From positions 42,537-106,536 of the forward strand of contig DATGLD010000034.1 of assembly GCA_035294305.1 (NCBI GenBank): a stretch of 64,000 nt of DNA. Direction: 5' to 3'. Made by a program: the position numbers and the translations under genes. The stretch's first letter is position 1; each line of letters opens with the position of its first letter. This document shows, piece by piece, positions 1 to 8,008 of the stretch. A model generated the notes under the pieces. That model had not been told where the DNA came from. It did no database searches and saw only the letters and a list, made by a program, of their open reading frames with translations. Source of the DNA: DASRBN01 sp035294305 (GTDB lineage: Bacteria; Chloroflexota; Ktedonobacteria; Ktedonobacterales; Ktedonobacteraceae).

Positions 1-2
1 AT

Positions 3-1052
3 ATGGAGATGTACCAGTTCCATCCCACGGGTATCTATAAGGTGGGCGTGCTGCTGAGCGAGGCGGCGCGCGGTGAGGGCGCTAAACTGCTCAATGGCAA
101 GGGCGAGTACTTTATGGAACGCTACATGCCGACGCTCAAAGACCTGGCCCCACGCGATATCGTTTCGCGCTGCATCATCCAGGAAGTGAAAGAGGGACGC
201 GGCGTGGACGGCAAGGATTATGTTTTCCTGGATGTGCGCCACCTGGGCGCGAAGGTCATCCAGGAGAAATTGCCGGATATCACCGATTTCGCGCGCAACT
301 ACCTGGGGGTCGAGCCGATTACCGAGCCAGTGCCCATCCAGCCGACCGCGCACTATGCCATGGGCGGCATCCCCACCGACCTGGATGCGCGGGTCGTCAT
401 CGACCCGCAGTGGACGCCACTGCCCGGCTTCTATGCCGCTGGCGAGGTGGCCTGCGTTTCCGTGCATGGGGCCAATCGCCTGGGCACGAATTCGCTGGTG
501 GACCTGATCGTCTTTGGACGGCGCGGCGGCAAGCACATCGCGAAATTCATTAGCGAAAATGAGCATGTGCCGCTGCCACCGGAGCCTGATGCCTATTCAC
601 GCGAAATGGTTGATCGGCTGTATACCTCCACCGGCCACGAATCGGCGGCGCGCATTCGCTCCACGCTGCAAAATGAGATGCTTGAGCGGGTCTTTGTGGA
701 ACGCGATGAGCGCGGGCTGCGACACGCGCTGGATACGCTCGACGGCTTGCAGGATGCTTACAGAAAAGTGGAGTTGCAGGACAAGGGCAAGACCTTTAAC
801 ACCGAGCTGGTCGAAGCCATCGAACTTGGCTTCTTGCTTGACTGCGCGGAGGCGACTATTCATGGCGCACTCGCGCGCACTGAGAGCCGGGGCGCGCATT
901 ACCGCACCGACTACCAGAAGCGCGATGATGTCAACTGGCTCAAGCACACGCTGGCCTATAAGGGTACGAAAGCACATGATGTACGGCTGGAGTACAAAGA
1001 CGTGGAGATGGTCGACGATCCCATCTTCAAGCCCAAGGAACGCAAATATTAG
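3..1052 (+). CDS. sdhA: Succinate dehydrogenase/fumarate reductase flavoprotein subunit, 3' part
   Basis: Catalytic FAD subunit of complex II, which oxidises succinate to fumarate at the cytoplasmic membrane face. The window starts inside the gene: the visible 349 residues begin at the QFHPTGI active-site segment and run to the natural TAG stop, so roughly the N-terminal 40% is missing. Visible signatures are HPTGI, the AHYAMGGIPTD substrate-binding stretch and the FAD-contacting GEVACVSVHGANRLGTNSL segment, followed by the helical C-terminal domain with the usual H/R-rich end (RTESRGAHYRTDYQKR). sdhB follows after 15 bp, so the two are cotranscribed. The first in-frame ATG at position 3 is internal, not a start. 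Confidence 0.95.
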   Translation: MEMYQFHPTGIYKVGVLLSEAARGEGAKLLNGKGEYFMERYMPTLKDLAPRDIVSRCIIQEVKEGRGVDGKDYVFLDVRHLGAKVIQEKLPDITDFARNYLGVEPITEPVPIQPTAHYAMGGIPTDLDARVVIDPQWTPLPGFYAAGEVACVSVHGANRLGTNSLVDLIVFGRRGGKHIAKFISENEHVPLPPEPDAYSREMVDRLYTSTGHESAARIRSTLQNEMLERVFVERDERGLRHALDTLDGLQDAYRKVELQDKGKTFNTELVEAIELGFLLDCAEATIHGALARTESRGAHYRTDYQKRDDVNWLKHTLAYKGTKAHDVRLEYKDVEMVDDPIFKPKERKY

Positions 1053-1067
1053 ATTGGAGAAACTGAC

Positions 1068-1775
1068 ATGCAGGTATTAATGCGCATCAAGCGCTATGAC
1101 CCGGAGAGGGATCGCAAGCCGTACTGGGATGAGTTTCGCGTTGAAGCCGATCCCATTGATCGCCTGCTGGATGCCCTCAACACGGTCAAGTGGACAATGG
1201 ATGGCACGCTGACGTATCGCCGCTCGTGCGCGCATGGCGTCTGTGGCTCCGATGCTATGCGCATCAACGGTCGCAATCGCCTGGCCTGCAAGGTACTGAT
1301 ACGCGATGTAGGCAACAAAGTGACCATCGAACCGATGCTGGGCTACCCAGTCATCAAAGACCTGGTGGTGGACATGGACCCGTTCTTTGAAAAGTATAAG
1401 TCCGTCAAGCCCTACCTGATTACCTACGATTCGGAGCCAGGTACGGAGCGTTTGCAGAGTCCAGAGGATCGGGCACGGTACGATGAGGGCACCAAATGCA
1501 TTCTCTGCGGCGCCTGCACCGGCTCCTGCCCATCCGTGTGGGGTAACCCGGACTGGGTCGGGCCGGCCTCAATTGTGAACGCGCACCGCTTCATCTTCGA
1601 CAGTCGCGACCAGGGGGCGGCGGAGCGTCTCGCCATCCTGGGGCAGCGTGATGGTGTATGGCGCTGCCGCACGATCTTCAACTGTGCCGACGCCTGCCCG
1701 CGTGGGATACCGGTGACCGATCTGATTGAGCAGGTGAAACGGGCGATTGTGTATAATGATGCGAAGACGGAATAG
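1068..1775 (+). CDS. sdhB: Succinate dehydrogenase iron-sulfur subunit
   Basis: Carries electrons from the SdhA flavin to quinone through three Fe-S clusters. The 235 residues fit the family. [2Fe-2S] ligands are C54, C59, D62 and C74; the aspartate third ligand is the same substitution known from E. coli SdhB. The ferredoxin-like C-terminal half has C144, C147, C150, C154 and C200, C206, C210, matching the ligand set for the [4Fe-4S] and [3Fe-4S] clusters. The ATG is preceded by a GGAG at 1056-1059 and lies 15 bp after sdhA. No membrane anchor gene follows, so sdhC/D must be upstream of the window or elsewhere. Confidence 0.96.
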   Translation: MQVLMRIKRYDPERDRKPYWDEFRVEADPIDRLLDALNTVKWTMDGTLTYRRSCAHGVCGSDAMRINGRNRLACKVLIRDVGNKVTIEPMLGYPVIKDLVVDMDPFFEKYKSVKPYLITYDSEPGTERLQSPEDRARYDEGTKCILCGACTGSCPSVWGNPDWVGPASIVNAHRFIFDSRDQGAAERLAILGQRDGVWRCRTIFNCADACPRGIPVTDLIEQVKRAIVYNDAKTE

Positions 1776-1814
1776 TCGCATCAGACAATAACATTTCTAC
1801 AATTGTCTGACGAC
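1775..1814 (+). terminator. Hairpin after sdhB
   Basis: TCAGACAAT (1781-1789) pairs with ATTGTCTGA (1802-1810), and the stem is extended by GTCG/CGAC past a two-base bulge. It starts a few bases after the sdhB stop. There is no U-tract, so it may be an RNA-stabilising 3' hairpin and not a classical terminator. Confidence 0.45.
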
Positions 1815-1864
1815 GAAACGAATTGGTGGATGATCGGGGTATGAACGGACTTCTGGCCAGAAGT

Positions 1865-1914
1865 GAGCGCAGCGAAGAATCTCAGCCATGTGAGTCAGAT
1901 TCTTTGCTGCGCTC
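1865..1914. repeat. Palindromic repeat of the CHSERSEE type
   Basis: Inverted repeat with 18-bp arms: GAGCGCAGCGAAGAATCT at 1865-1882 and its complement with one mismatch at 1897-1914. The same motif family recurs in cydD (24921-24945) and at 28897-28928. The rest of 1815-2117 holds no gene; a further 7-bp hairpin GACGGAG/CTCCGTC lies at about 2077-2096. Confidence 0.75.
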
Positions 1915-2117
1915 AGAATGACAGGACCGGATTACCGATTTGGTTGTGAAAAATCAATAGGAAGGCAGTCCTGGCAAGATTTTCGCGCCAAAAACAGAAA
2001 GGCCGAACCGTTGCCGCACTTCTGGGGGGGAGAAAATGCAGCTCACTCTAACTAGAGCGCGGTTCGACCCTCTAGACGGAGACATGCTCCGTCCAATTGA
2101 AAGAGAGGAGTGTTCTG

Positions 2118-2438
2118 CTATGATCCTCTCTGAAAAACGCTGTTAAAATACATCACATCTGCCCTGATGGCCCTGGAAACTGGCACACGCTGTTTCTCGG
2201 TATCCTGCAACACCTCTTCAAGCCAGATATCGCCACACACCGTACACATGCCGTGCGTGGCATTGTAGGTTTTATCTACAGGCGCGGATATTCTTTTGCC
2301 GAAATCATCGATAAGCCGCAAACACCAGGCGCATTGTCGTTGCATTTCGACCCCTTTCTGCCACAACAGGCGAAGATCCATTTTTCGTGTATAGCGAAGC
2401 ACATAGCGGGGATACAAGGTATGCCGCCCGGCTACCAT
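2118..2438 (-). CDS. Small zinc-ribbon-like protein, unknown function
   Basis: I do not recognise a named family. The 106-residue frame holds two CxxC pairs, CAWC (residues 36-39) and CTVC near residue 65, with an intervening H, consistent with a small zinc-binding fold. It follows the anti-sigma gene by 3 bp (TGAGTAATG), so it is probably the third gene of the sigma/anti-sigma operon. An alternative start is the ATG at 2345, which has a better ribosome-binding site (AAAGGGG, 5-6 bases upstream) and would begin just before the first CxxC; the 31 residues ahead of it look unconserved. Which start is used cannot be decided here. Confidence 0.6.
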   Translation of the reverse strand: MVAGRHTLYPRYVLRYTRKMDLRLLWQKGVEMQRQCAWCLRLIDDFGKRISAPVDKTYNATHGMCTVCGDIWLEEVLQDTEKQRVPVSRAIRADVMYFNSVFQRGS

Positions 2439-2441
2439 TAC

Positions 2442-3356
2442 TCAGCGGCTTCTACTATTATTTCCAGCATTGGGAGAAGGTATCCGGCATCCCCCAAATT
2501 TGACGCCTTGCAGGGTATTGGAATACACATTCGTATTGGTAAGATCGTGTACTACAATAGCCAGCGGGACGTTGCAATGATTGATTGCTATTGTTAGATC
2601 GATCTTCCCCTTGTTATCGACAATTACGGTACGTCGCTGCTTTGGCTCGCCTGATGCCGGCATGGTGAGCAGCACAGCGACTTTATCGCCCGGTTTAAAA
2701 CCCGAACCGCAGAGGCCGATAAGTGATTGTTTGCGCTCCTGATTGTTTGTGCAATCCCAGATGCGCGCTCCTGACTGTCCCTGGCCTGTTTGATTAGCCG
2801 TCGATGGCGCCTGGTGCTGTGGCAACGTTATGCCATCTGGCTGGCTCACCTGAGGTATACCGGACTGAGCCGGGATGAAAGGCAACGCCTCACCATAGAA
2901 CACCCTGCTGGCAGCGAAAACGATGCCAAATGCCAGCATGGTTAAAAGCAAAATCAGAATCAGCGCGGCGTATACCTGAGATACCCGTCTTTCAAGCGTG
3001 AAATGCCTGCTATAGCGCAGGAACCACCGTTGTACTGGCTCAAGGCGGCGCATGATCCGTGTCGACAAACGGCGCTCATACCTGGCAGCCTCGGCCTGCA
3101 GGCGATTGAAAACCCGCTCGGGCGGCACATCCGGGTAACGGAGAGAGCGCTGCATCGTCTCCAGCGTGCCGAGCACATCAGCGGCATCTTCAAAACTTCT
3201 GCTCATGTCAAGACAGCGTGGGCACTGAAATACATGTTGGCGGATTTGGTTTGCTAAGGGACCATCAAGCTCCTGCCGTTCTAAGGCCAGTAACATGCTA
3301 TTTTCAGGATGTTCCTTACCAACTTCATCCACTACCCACCCGTTTTTTCTCGCCAT
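2442..3356 (-). CDS. Membrane-spanning zinc anti-sigma factor
   Basis: Likely inhibits the ECF sigma factor encoded immediately upstream. The N-terminal cytoplasmic part has the HxxxCxxC zinc anti-sigma signature (H41, C45, C48). A single hydrophobic segment spans about residues 129-151, leaving an extracytoplasmic domain of about 150 residues that begins with a P/Q-rich linker and contains three cysteines, presumably the sensory part. It lies 53 bp after the sigma factor gene in the same direction, the classic regulator/anti-regulator layout. The signal sensed is not evident from the sequence. Confidence 0.8.
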   Translation of the reverse strand: MARKNGWVVDEVGKEHPENSMLLALERQELDGPLANQIRQHVFQCPRCLDMSRSFEDAADVLGTLETMQRSLRYPDVPPERVFNRLQAEAARYERRLSTRIMRRLEPVQRWFLRYSRHFTLERRVSQVYAALILILLLTMLAFGIVFAASRVFYGEALPFIPAQSGIPQVSQPDGITLPQHQAPSTANQTGQGQSGARIWDCTNNQERKQSLIGLCGSGFKPGDKVAVLLTMPASGEPKQRRTVIVDNKGKIDLTIAINHCNVPLAIVVHDLTNTNVYSNTLQGVKFGGCRIPSPNAGNNSRSR

Positions 3357-3409
3357 AGGCTCTTTTTACACCATCACTTTTGCTCTCCAGGGATGTGGGC
3401 ACAAGCAAA

Positions 3410-3982
3410 TCAAACGTTTAAATGTTCCACCTTCTGAGGTAGCGATGCGGGGACTTTCCCGTATACCGCGCGAAATTTCTCTACGCCGCGCGACACACGC
3501 TTACGCACCGCCTCTGAACTCATCCCCATCACCTGGCCAATTTCCTCGTAGGTGAAGCCACTGCCATAATGCAGTTGCAACACTGCCGCGTCCTTCGGCT
3601 TCAACATACCTAAAGCCTGCTGGACCAGAATGCGCACCTCGGCCTGATCTTCGGGGCCTGCCTCGGCCAGGTTCTCGTCGCACATCTCACGCGCGTCCAG
3701 GCCTACAAACTGTTTCAGGCGTTTGCGGTTGAGATAGCGCAGACCAAAGTTTGTCGCAATACGATAAATCCATGCGTCAAGGACAAGGTCATCTGAGGTC
3801 TTTCCGATTTCCTTATACACCTGCAAAAATGTATCTTGCGCAAGGTCAAGAGCCACTTCGCGGTCCCCCACGAGCCGATGCAAATACCCGGTGATGGGCT
3901 GTTGCAATCGTTCGATCAAAGAACGGAAGGCCTGTGCATCCCGCGCCCGCAGGCGCTCTACCACCTGAACATCCGTCAACAT
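3410..3982 (-). CDS. ECF-type RNA polymerase sigma factor
   Basis: A 190-residue group 4 sigma factor. Region 2 covers about residues 20-90 with the DLAQDTFLQVYK and WIYRIATNFGLRYLNRK stretches that bind core polymerase and the -10 element. Region 4 covers about residues 125-175 with the helix-turn-helix YEEIGQVMGMSSEAVRKRVSRG. No extra domain is present. It heads an operon with the zinc anti-sigma gene and the small CxxC protein. The upstream region contains a 7-bp inverted CCCCGTT/AACGGGG pair, possibly part of an autoregulated promoter, but no -35/-10 pair can be assigned with confidence. Confidence 0.9.
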   Translation of the reverse strand: MLTDVQVVERLRARDAQAFRSLIERLQQPITGYLHRLVGDREVALDLAQDTFLQVYKEIGKTSDDLVLDAWIYRIATNFGLRYLNRKRLKQFVGLDAREMCDENLAEAGPEDQAEVRILVQQALGMLKPKDAAVLQLHYGSGFTYEEIGQVMGMSSEAVRKRVSRGVEKFRAVYGKVPASLPQKVEHLNV

Positions 3983-4130
3983 GTTGGCCTTTTCAGCAGA
4001 CTTCCCCGTTTCTGTGTTGTCCCTTCACTTATTACAATCAATAACGGGGAGTAATCCGGACAAAAATCAGTCGAGTTTTTTGGGGCATACCAGTTTGCGA
4101 AGTTCTGATATTACCTATATTAGAAGACGT

Positions 4131-5816
4131 TTATGAGGCAGAAAGGGTAATACTGTGGTAGCCTGATGACCCATTTGGTAGAGGCGGTGCTTCGTTGGGA
4201 TCCTGGACATTTCCCTCCAGGTCGATGGCGCGTACTGTCACGACATAACTGCCGGGCGCGGGTTTCCAGGGTAGCTCCCACAGCACCCACGTCAGAGCTG
4301 ACAGCGGTTTTTTCAATGTTGCGCGCTGCCAGGTTCTTCCCATATCGGTGCTCACATCAACCTCACTGATGCCCTTGTCTCCTGAGAACGCCACGCCGGC
4401 GATATAGGTGATGCGATTGGCGGGTACGCTTGAGCCATCCAGGGGTGTATCGATGCGCGAGGTCAGGCGCACGGGCGCGTCATCGCTCCAGCCACGCTGC
4501 TGCCAGTAGCCCTGATAATTCGTATTGACGACTTCGATGCGCGTGAGCCATTTGACATGCTTCATGCCATAGATGCCGGGCACCAGCATGCGAGCCGGGA
4601 AGCCATGCTCATCGGGCAGCGTGACGCCATTCATGCGCACAGCCAGCAAGGTCGTTGGCTCAAGCGCCTTTGACAGGTGGATGCTATCACTGTAGTCGTC
4701 GGCGGCGTAGAATACTACTTTGGTCGCCCCAGGTTTCACGCCGGCACGCTGCAACAGGTCTCGCAAGGGAATGCCTTCCCACTGCGCATTGCTCATGTAT
4801 GGGCCACCCACCTCATTGCTGATGCACATGAGCGATTCGTACTGGGTCTGCATCGGCTGGGCCAGTAATTGATCGTAGGTGAGCGAAAATACGTTTTTGA
4901 CCTGCCCATACACCACCAGCCGCCAACCATTCGCGCTGACCGTAGGATCGGCATACAGATTTTTGGAGACCACATAGAACTGGTCATTGGAAGTAACTTC
5001 AGGCGAGAGGAACTTTACCGGCGTGATGGCGCCGTAATTGGGCATTGGCGGCGGCATGATCTTACTTTTGTAGTTTTGCAACAGCTGGGCAACGGGTACC
5101 TTCGACGTACTGAGGCCATCGGTGATAAATTTCCACAGGCCAATGCCCAGCAATCCAATGCCGGCCAGCACGATTCCACGCTGGACAAGCTCGCGGCGTG
5201 ATATGCGCCCGTAATCATCGTCTGCTTCAGAGGCGGCTTTTTGCAACGCCTGTGATGGCTGTGCCCCGGCCTTCTCTTCATCCGGCACATGGGCGGTAAT
5301 CCAGCGCTGAAACAGTACGAAAAGCAGGCCAAATACGACGCCAACTACTGCCAGGCTAATCATGCCGGCGACAAATCCAGCGTTCAGATTAGCTCCGAAG
5401 AAGCCTGAGCCGATTGCGGGTAGTAAAATTAGCCCGGCGAAGAGCCACAGGATGAACGCTAAGAGCGAGCCCTGCTGCCATTCCAGAGGTTTACTGGCAG
5501 AATTGACGCGCCGGTTAAATATCGCCCCACTCAAGGCAAATACGAGACACTGCCCCAGCAGGATGATATAGAAGAGGTAGTGTTTCGCATCCGCGCCAAT
5601 GGCCTGGTGCAGGTATTCGAACCATGACGGGGGCATTATCCCCGTGATCGCTGAACCGAATTCTTCCGGCAGCGAGACCCCGCTAAATGTGGCGCTGAGA
5701 AACAGCATCACGCCGGTCGCGATCACGCCTGCCGCGAGGCCGGCCACGAAACCTATGCCAAATGTATTATTTCGTCGCAATAGCTTTTGATGCTTTTTCA
5801 TGGCAGTATCTTTCAT
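4131..5816 (-). CDS. Membrane-anchored sulfite-oxidase-family molybdopterin oxidoreductase
   Basis: An oxidoreductase of the sulfite oxidase/YedY fold fused to a membrane domain. Residues 1-230 contain about five hydrophobic segments (near 18-40, 80-100, 113-135, 146-168, 213-228). The molybdopterin domain follows, with the single Mo-ligating cysteine at C331 in ESLMCISNEVGG, and DEHGFPARMLVPGIYGMKHVKW. The C-terminal part (from about residue 455) is the Mo-co dimerisation domain. Because the catalytic part follows the last membrane segment and has no Tat motif, it appears tethered; which side it faces is uncertain. Substrate is unknown. A second ATG five codons in is an equally possible start. 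Confidence 0.85.
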   Translation of the reverse strand: MKDTAMKKHQKLLRRNNTFGIGFVAGLAAGVIATGVMLFLSATFSGVSLPEEFGSAITGIMPPSWFEYLHQAIGADAKHYLFYIILLGQCLVFALSGAIFNRRVNSASKPLEWQQGSLLAFILWLFAGLILLPAIGSGFFGANLNAGFVAGMISLAVVGVVFGLLFVLFQRWITAHVPDEEKAGAQPSQALQKAASEADDDYGRISRRELVQRGIVLAGIGLLGIGLWKFITDGLSTSKVPVAQLLQNYKSKIMPPPMPNYGAITPVKFLSPEVTSNDQFYVVSKNLYADPTVSANGWRLVVYGQVKNVFSLTYDQLLAQPMQTQYESLMCISNEVGGPYMSNAQWEGIPLRDLLQRAGVKPGATKVVFYAADDYSDSIHLSKALEPTTLLAVRMNGVTLPDEHGFPARMLVPGIYGMKHVKWLTRIEVVNTNYQGYWQQRGWSDDAPVRLTSRIDTPLDGSSVPANRITYIAGVAFSGDKGISEVDVSTDMGRTWQRATLKKPLSALTWVLWELPWKPAPGSYVVTVRAIDLEGNVQDPNEAPPLPNGSSGYHSITLSAS

Positions 5817-6078
5817 TCACAGCATGATATAGGTAGTATACGATAAAGTCCATGAAGTTACACGAAATTGCGACGTAAAATTTACACCGCCTCGTAATAC
5901 AGCCGCGTTCTATTTGCCTCTGCGAAGCCTGTTTGTACTTCCATCTTCTCAGTCATGAATAATGTTCGCATAAGCCCAGATATTGCATAACCTCGTATCT
6001 TGTCTCACCTCCTCAAATAGAGTATTATCTGTATCGTCGCTTGTGCTAATAAGTCTGTTTAATTATTAGGAGTCCTAT

Positions 6079-7185
6079 ATGAATCAGGCCCAAATCGCCG
6101 GCTCGCAAAATCTGCCGCTGGTTTTAGCTGTAGACCTTGGCGGCACGCAGATGCGCACAGCAGTATTGCAGGGAGCCAGGCTACTTTCGCGCGTAGGCCT
6201 TCTCACGGGGGCCAACCGCACGCCTGAAAGCGTCATTCCTCGTCTTCATAACGCTGTGCAGCAGGCGCTTGATGATGCGCATGCCTCACCGGACCAGATC
6301 GCCGGTATAGGTATTGCCGCTCCCGGCCCATTAGATAACCGCACTGGCATTATCTATTCACCGCCAAATATGCCCGGCTGGGATAACGTTCCGCTACGTG
6401 ACCTTTTCAATGAACGCTATAAGGTAGCGACGTATGTTGAGAACGATGCCAACGCCGGGGCTCTGGGTGAATTTCTTTTCGGTGCTGGCCGTGGCTACAA
6501 GAACATTGTTTATCTTACGATCAGTACTGGCATCGGTGGCGGCATCATCATCGATGGCAGGCTCATTGAGGGGGCAAGCGGGACAGCTGGCGAACTGGGA
6601 CATATGAGCATCGACTGGCGAGGTGCGCGTTGTAGCTGCGGCAGTACTGGCTGCCTGGAGGCGATAGCTTCCGGAACCGCCATCGCGCGCCGCGCCAATG
6701 AAGCCATCACGGAGGGCCAGGGAGTCGAACTGCTCGCCTTCGCCAGTACGATGCTGGAACACCCCGATACGGTTCCCGACCCGGCGGCTTTACCAACACA
6801 AGATTCGACGACGCTGCCATTGAACGAGCAGGAAGAGTTCGATGCTGCCGGAGAAGCGCTGCGGGTAAATGCTCGCACCGTGGCGCGGGCGGCTGAGGCC
6901 GGCGTACCCCTGGCACGCGAGATCATAACTAACGCGGCTGAGGCGCTGGGAGCTGGCCTTGTCAATATCATTCATATCTTCAACCCCGAAATGATCGTCC
7001 TGGGCGGCGGCGTTACACAGATGGGGCGCATGCTGGTGGAACCCGCCCTGCGCATCGTGCAAGAACGTGCTATGAAAGCTCCTCGCGAGGCCGTGCAGAT
7101 TTCCCTGGCACAGCTGGGCACCAACGTGGGGCTGATCGGAGCAGGCGGCTTGATATATTATTACAACGATTTGTTGGTAAGATAA
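6079..7185 (+). CDS. ROK-family sugar kinase (glucokinase-like)
   Basis: Probably phosphorylates glucose or a related sugar with ATP. The phosphate-binding DLGGTQMR lies near residue 19, the catalytic END (VENDANAGALGE) in the middle, and the ROK zinc motif CSCGSTGCLE follows. At 368 residues it is about 50 longer than typical ROK glucokinases because of an acidic, proline-containing insert (about residues 216-260) between the zinc motif and the C-terminal domain. The start is well supported by AGGAG seven bases upstream. tlyA follows after 25 bp. ROK repressors are excluded because there is no N-terminal helix-turn-helix. Confidence 0.88.
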   Translation: MNQAQIAGSQNLPLVLAVDLGGTQMRTAVLQGARLLSRVGLLTGANRTPESVIPRLHNAVQQALDDAHASPDQIAGIGIAAPGPLDNRTGIIYSPPNMPGWDNVPLRDLFNERYKVATYVENDANAGALGEFLFGAGRGYKNIVYLTISTGIGGGIIIDGRLIEGASGTAGELGHMSIDWRGARCSCGSTGCLEAIASGTAIARRANEAITEGQGVELLAFASTMLEHPDTVPDPAALPTQDSTTLPLNEQEEFDAAGEALRVNARTVARAAEAGVPLAREIITNAAEALGAGLVNIIHIFNPEMIVLGGGVTQMGRMLVEPALRIVQERAMKAPREAVQISLAQLGTNVGLIGAGGLIYYYNDLLVR

Positions 7186-7210
7186 TGGGCCTGGAAACGC
7201 AGGGGCTACC

Positions 7211-7957
7211 ATGGCATCAAAGAAGGAGCGTCTCGATGTTGCGTTAGTGCGGCGAGGGCTGGCTCCGAGCCGCGAACGCGCGCGGGTGTTAATCATGGCA
7301 GGGCGGATATATCTGGGAGATCGCGTGCTCGACAAACCGGGCATGTTAGTGCCGCTTGACGCCGATTACCGCCTGGCCGGAACGCCGGATGAATTAAAAT
7401 ATGCCAGTCGCGGCGGTCTGAAGCTCGAAAAAGCTCTGGAGACCTTTCACCTGGATCCCTCGGGCCTGGTGGCGCTCGACGTAGGAGCCTCAACTGGCGG
7501 CTTTACCGATTGCCTGCTGCAACACGGCGCGAAACGGGTCTATGCCGTCGATGTCGGACGCGCTCAACTGGCGTGGAAATTGCGCAACGATCCGCGCGTC
7601 GTCGTCATGGAGCATACCAACATTCGCAATGTTAGCAGCTTACCGGAGGTTATTGAGTGCGCTGCCATCGATGTCTCGTTTATCTCGCTGCGGCTTATAC
7701 TGCCCGCCATGGTAGCGCTGCTGGCGCGTCAGGCCTGGGTAGTAGCGCTGGTCAAGCCCCAGTTCGAGGCCGGTAAAGCTGAGGCCGACAGGGGAGCAGG
7801 GGTTATTAGCGATCCTGCAGTGCATGAGCGCGTGCTGAATGAGCTGCAGGACTGGATACGCGAACATACGCCGTTTCTCATAAACGGCCTGACCGATTCA
7901 CCGATTTATGGGCGCGAAGGCAACCGGGAGTTTCTTTTATACCTCAGTTTGGGATAA
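7211..7957 (+). CDS. tlyA: TlyA-family rRNA 2'-O-methyltransferase
   Basis: Expected to methylate ribose 2'-OH groups of 16S/23S rRNA. The N-terminal S4 RNA-binding domain (about residues 5-64) starts with the typical RLDVALVRRGLAPSRERA stretch. The FtsJ-like methyltransferase domain carries YASRGGLKLEKAL (first catalytic Lys), the SAM-binding DVGASTGGFTDCLLQ, DVSFISL and VKPQFEAG (second Lys). Length 248 is slightly short for the family but complete. It is 25 bp downstream of the ROK kinase gene, so probably cotranscribed. The old family name haemolysin A is not implied here. Confidence 0.93.
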   Translation: MASKKERLDVALVRRGLAPSRERARVLIMAGRIYLGDRVLDKPGMLVPLDADYRLAGTPDELKYASRGGLKLEKALETFHLDPSGLVALDVGASTGGFTDCLLQHGAKRVYAVDVGRAQLAWKLRNDPRVVVMEHTNIRNVSSLPEVIECAAIDVSFISLRLILPAMVALLARQAWVVALVKPQFEAGKAEADRGAGVISDPAVHERVLNELQDWIREHTPFLINGLTDSPIYGREGNREFLLYLSLG

Positions 7958-8008
7958 AATAGAACCAGATTCTGGGAGTAGTGTCCGAAGAGAAAAGAGG
8001 TATGCCCT

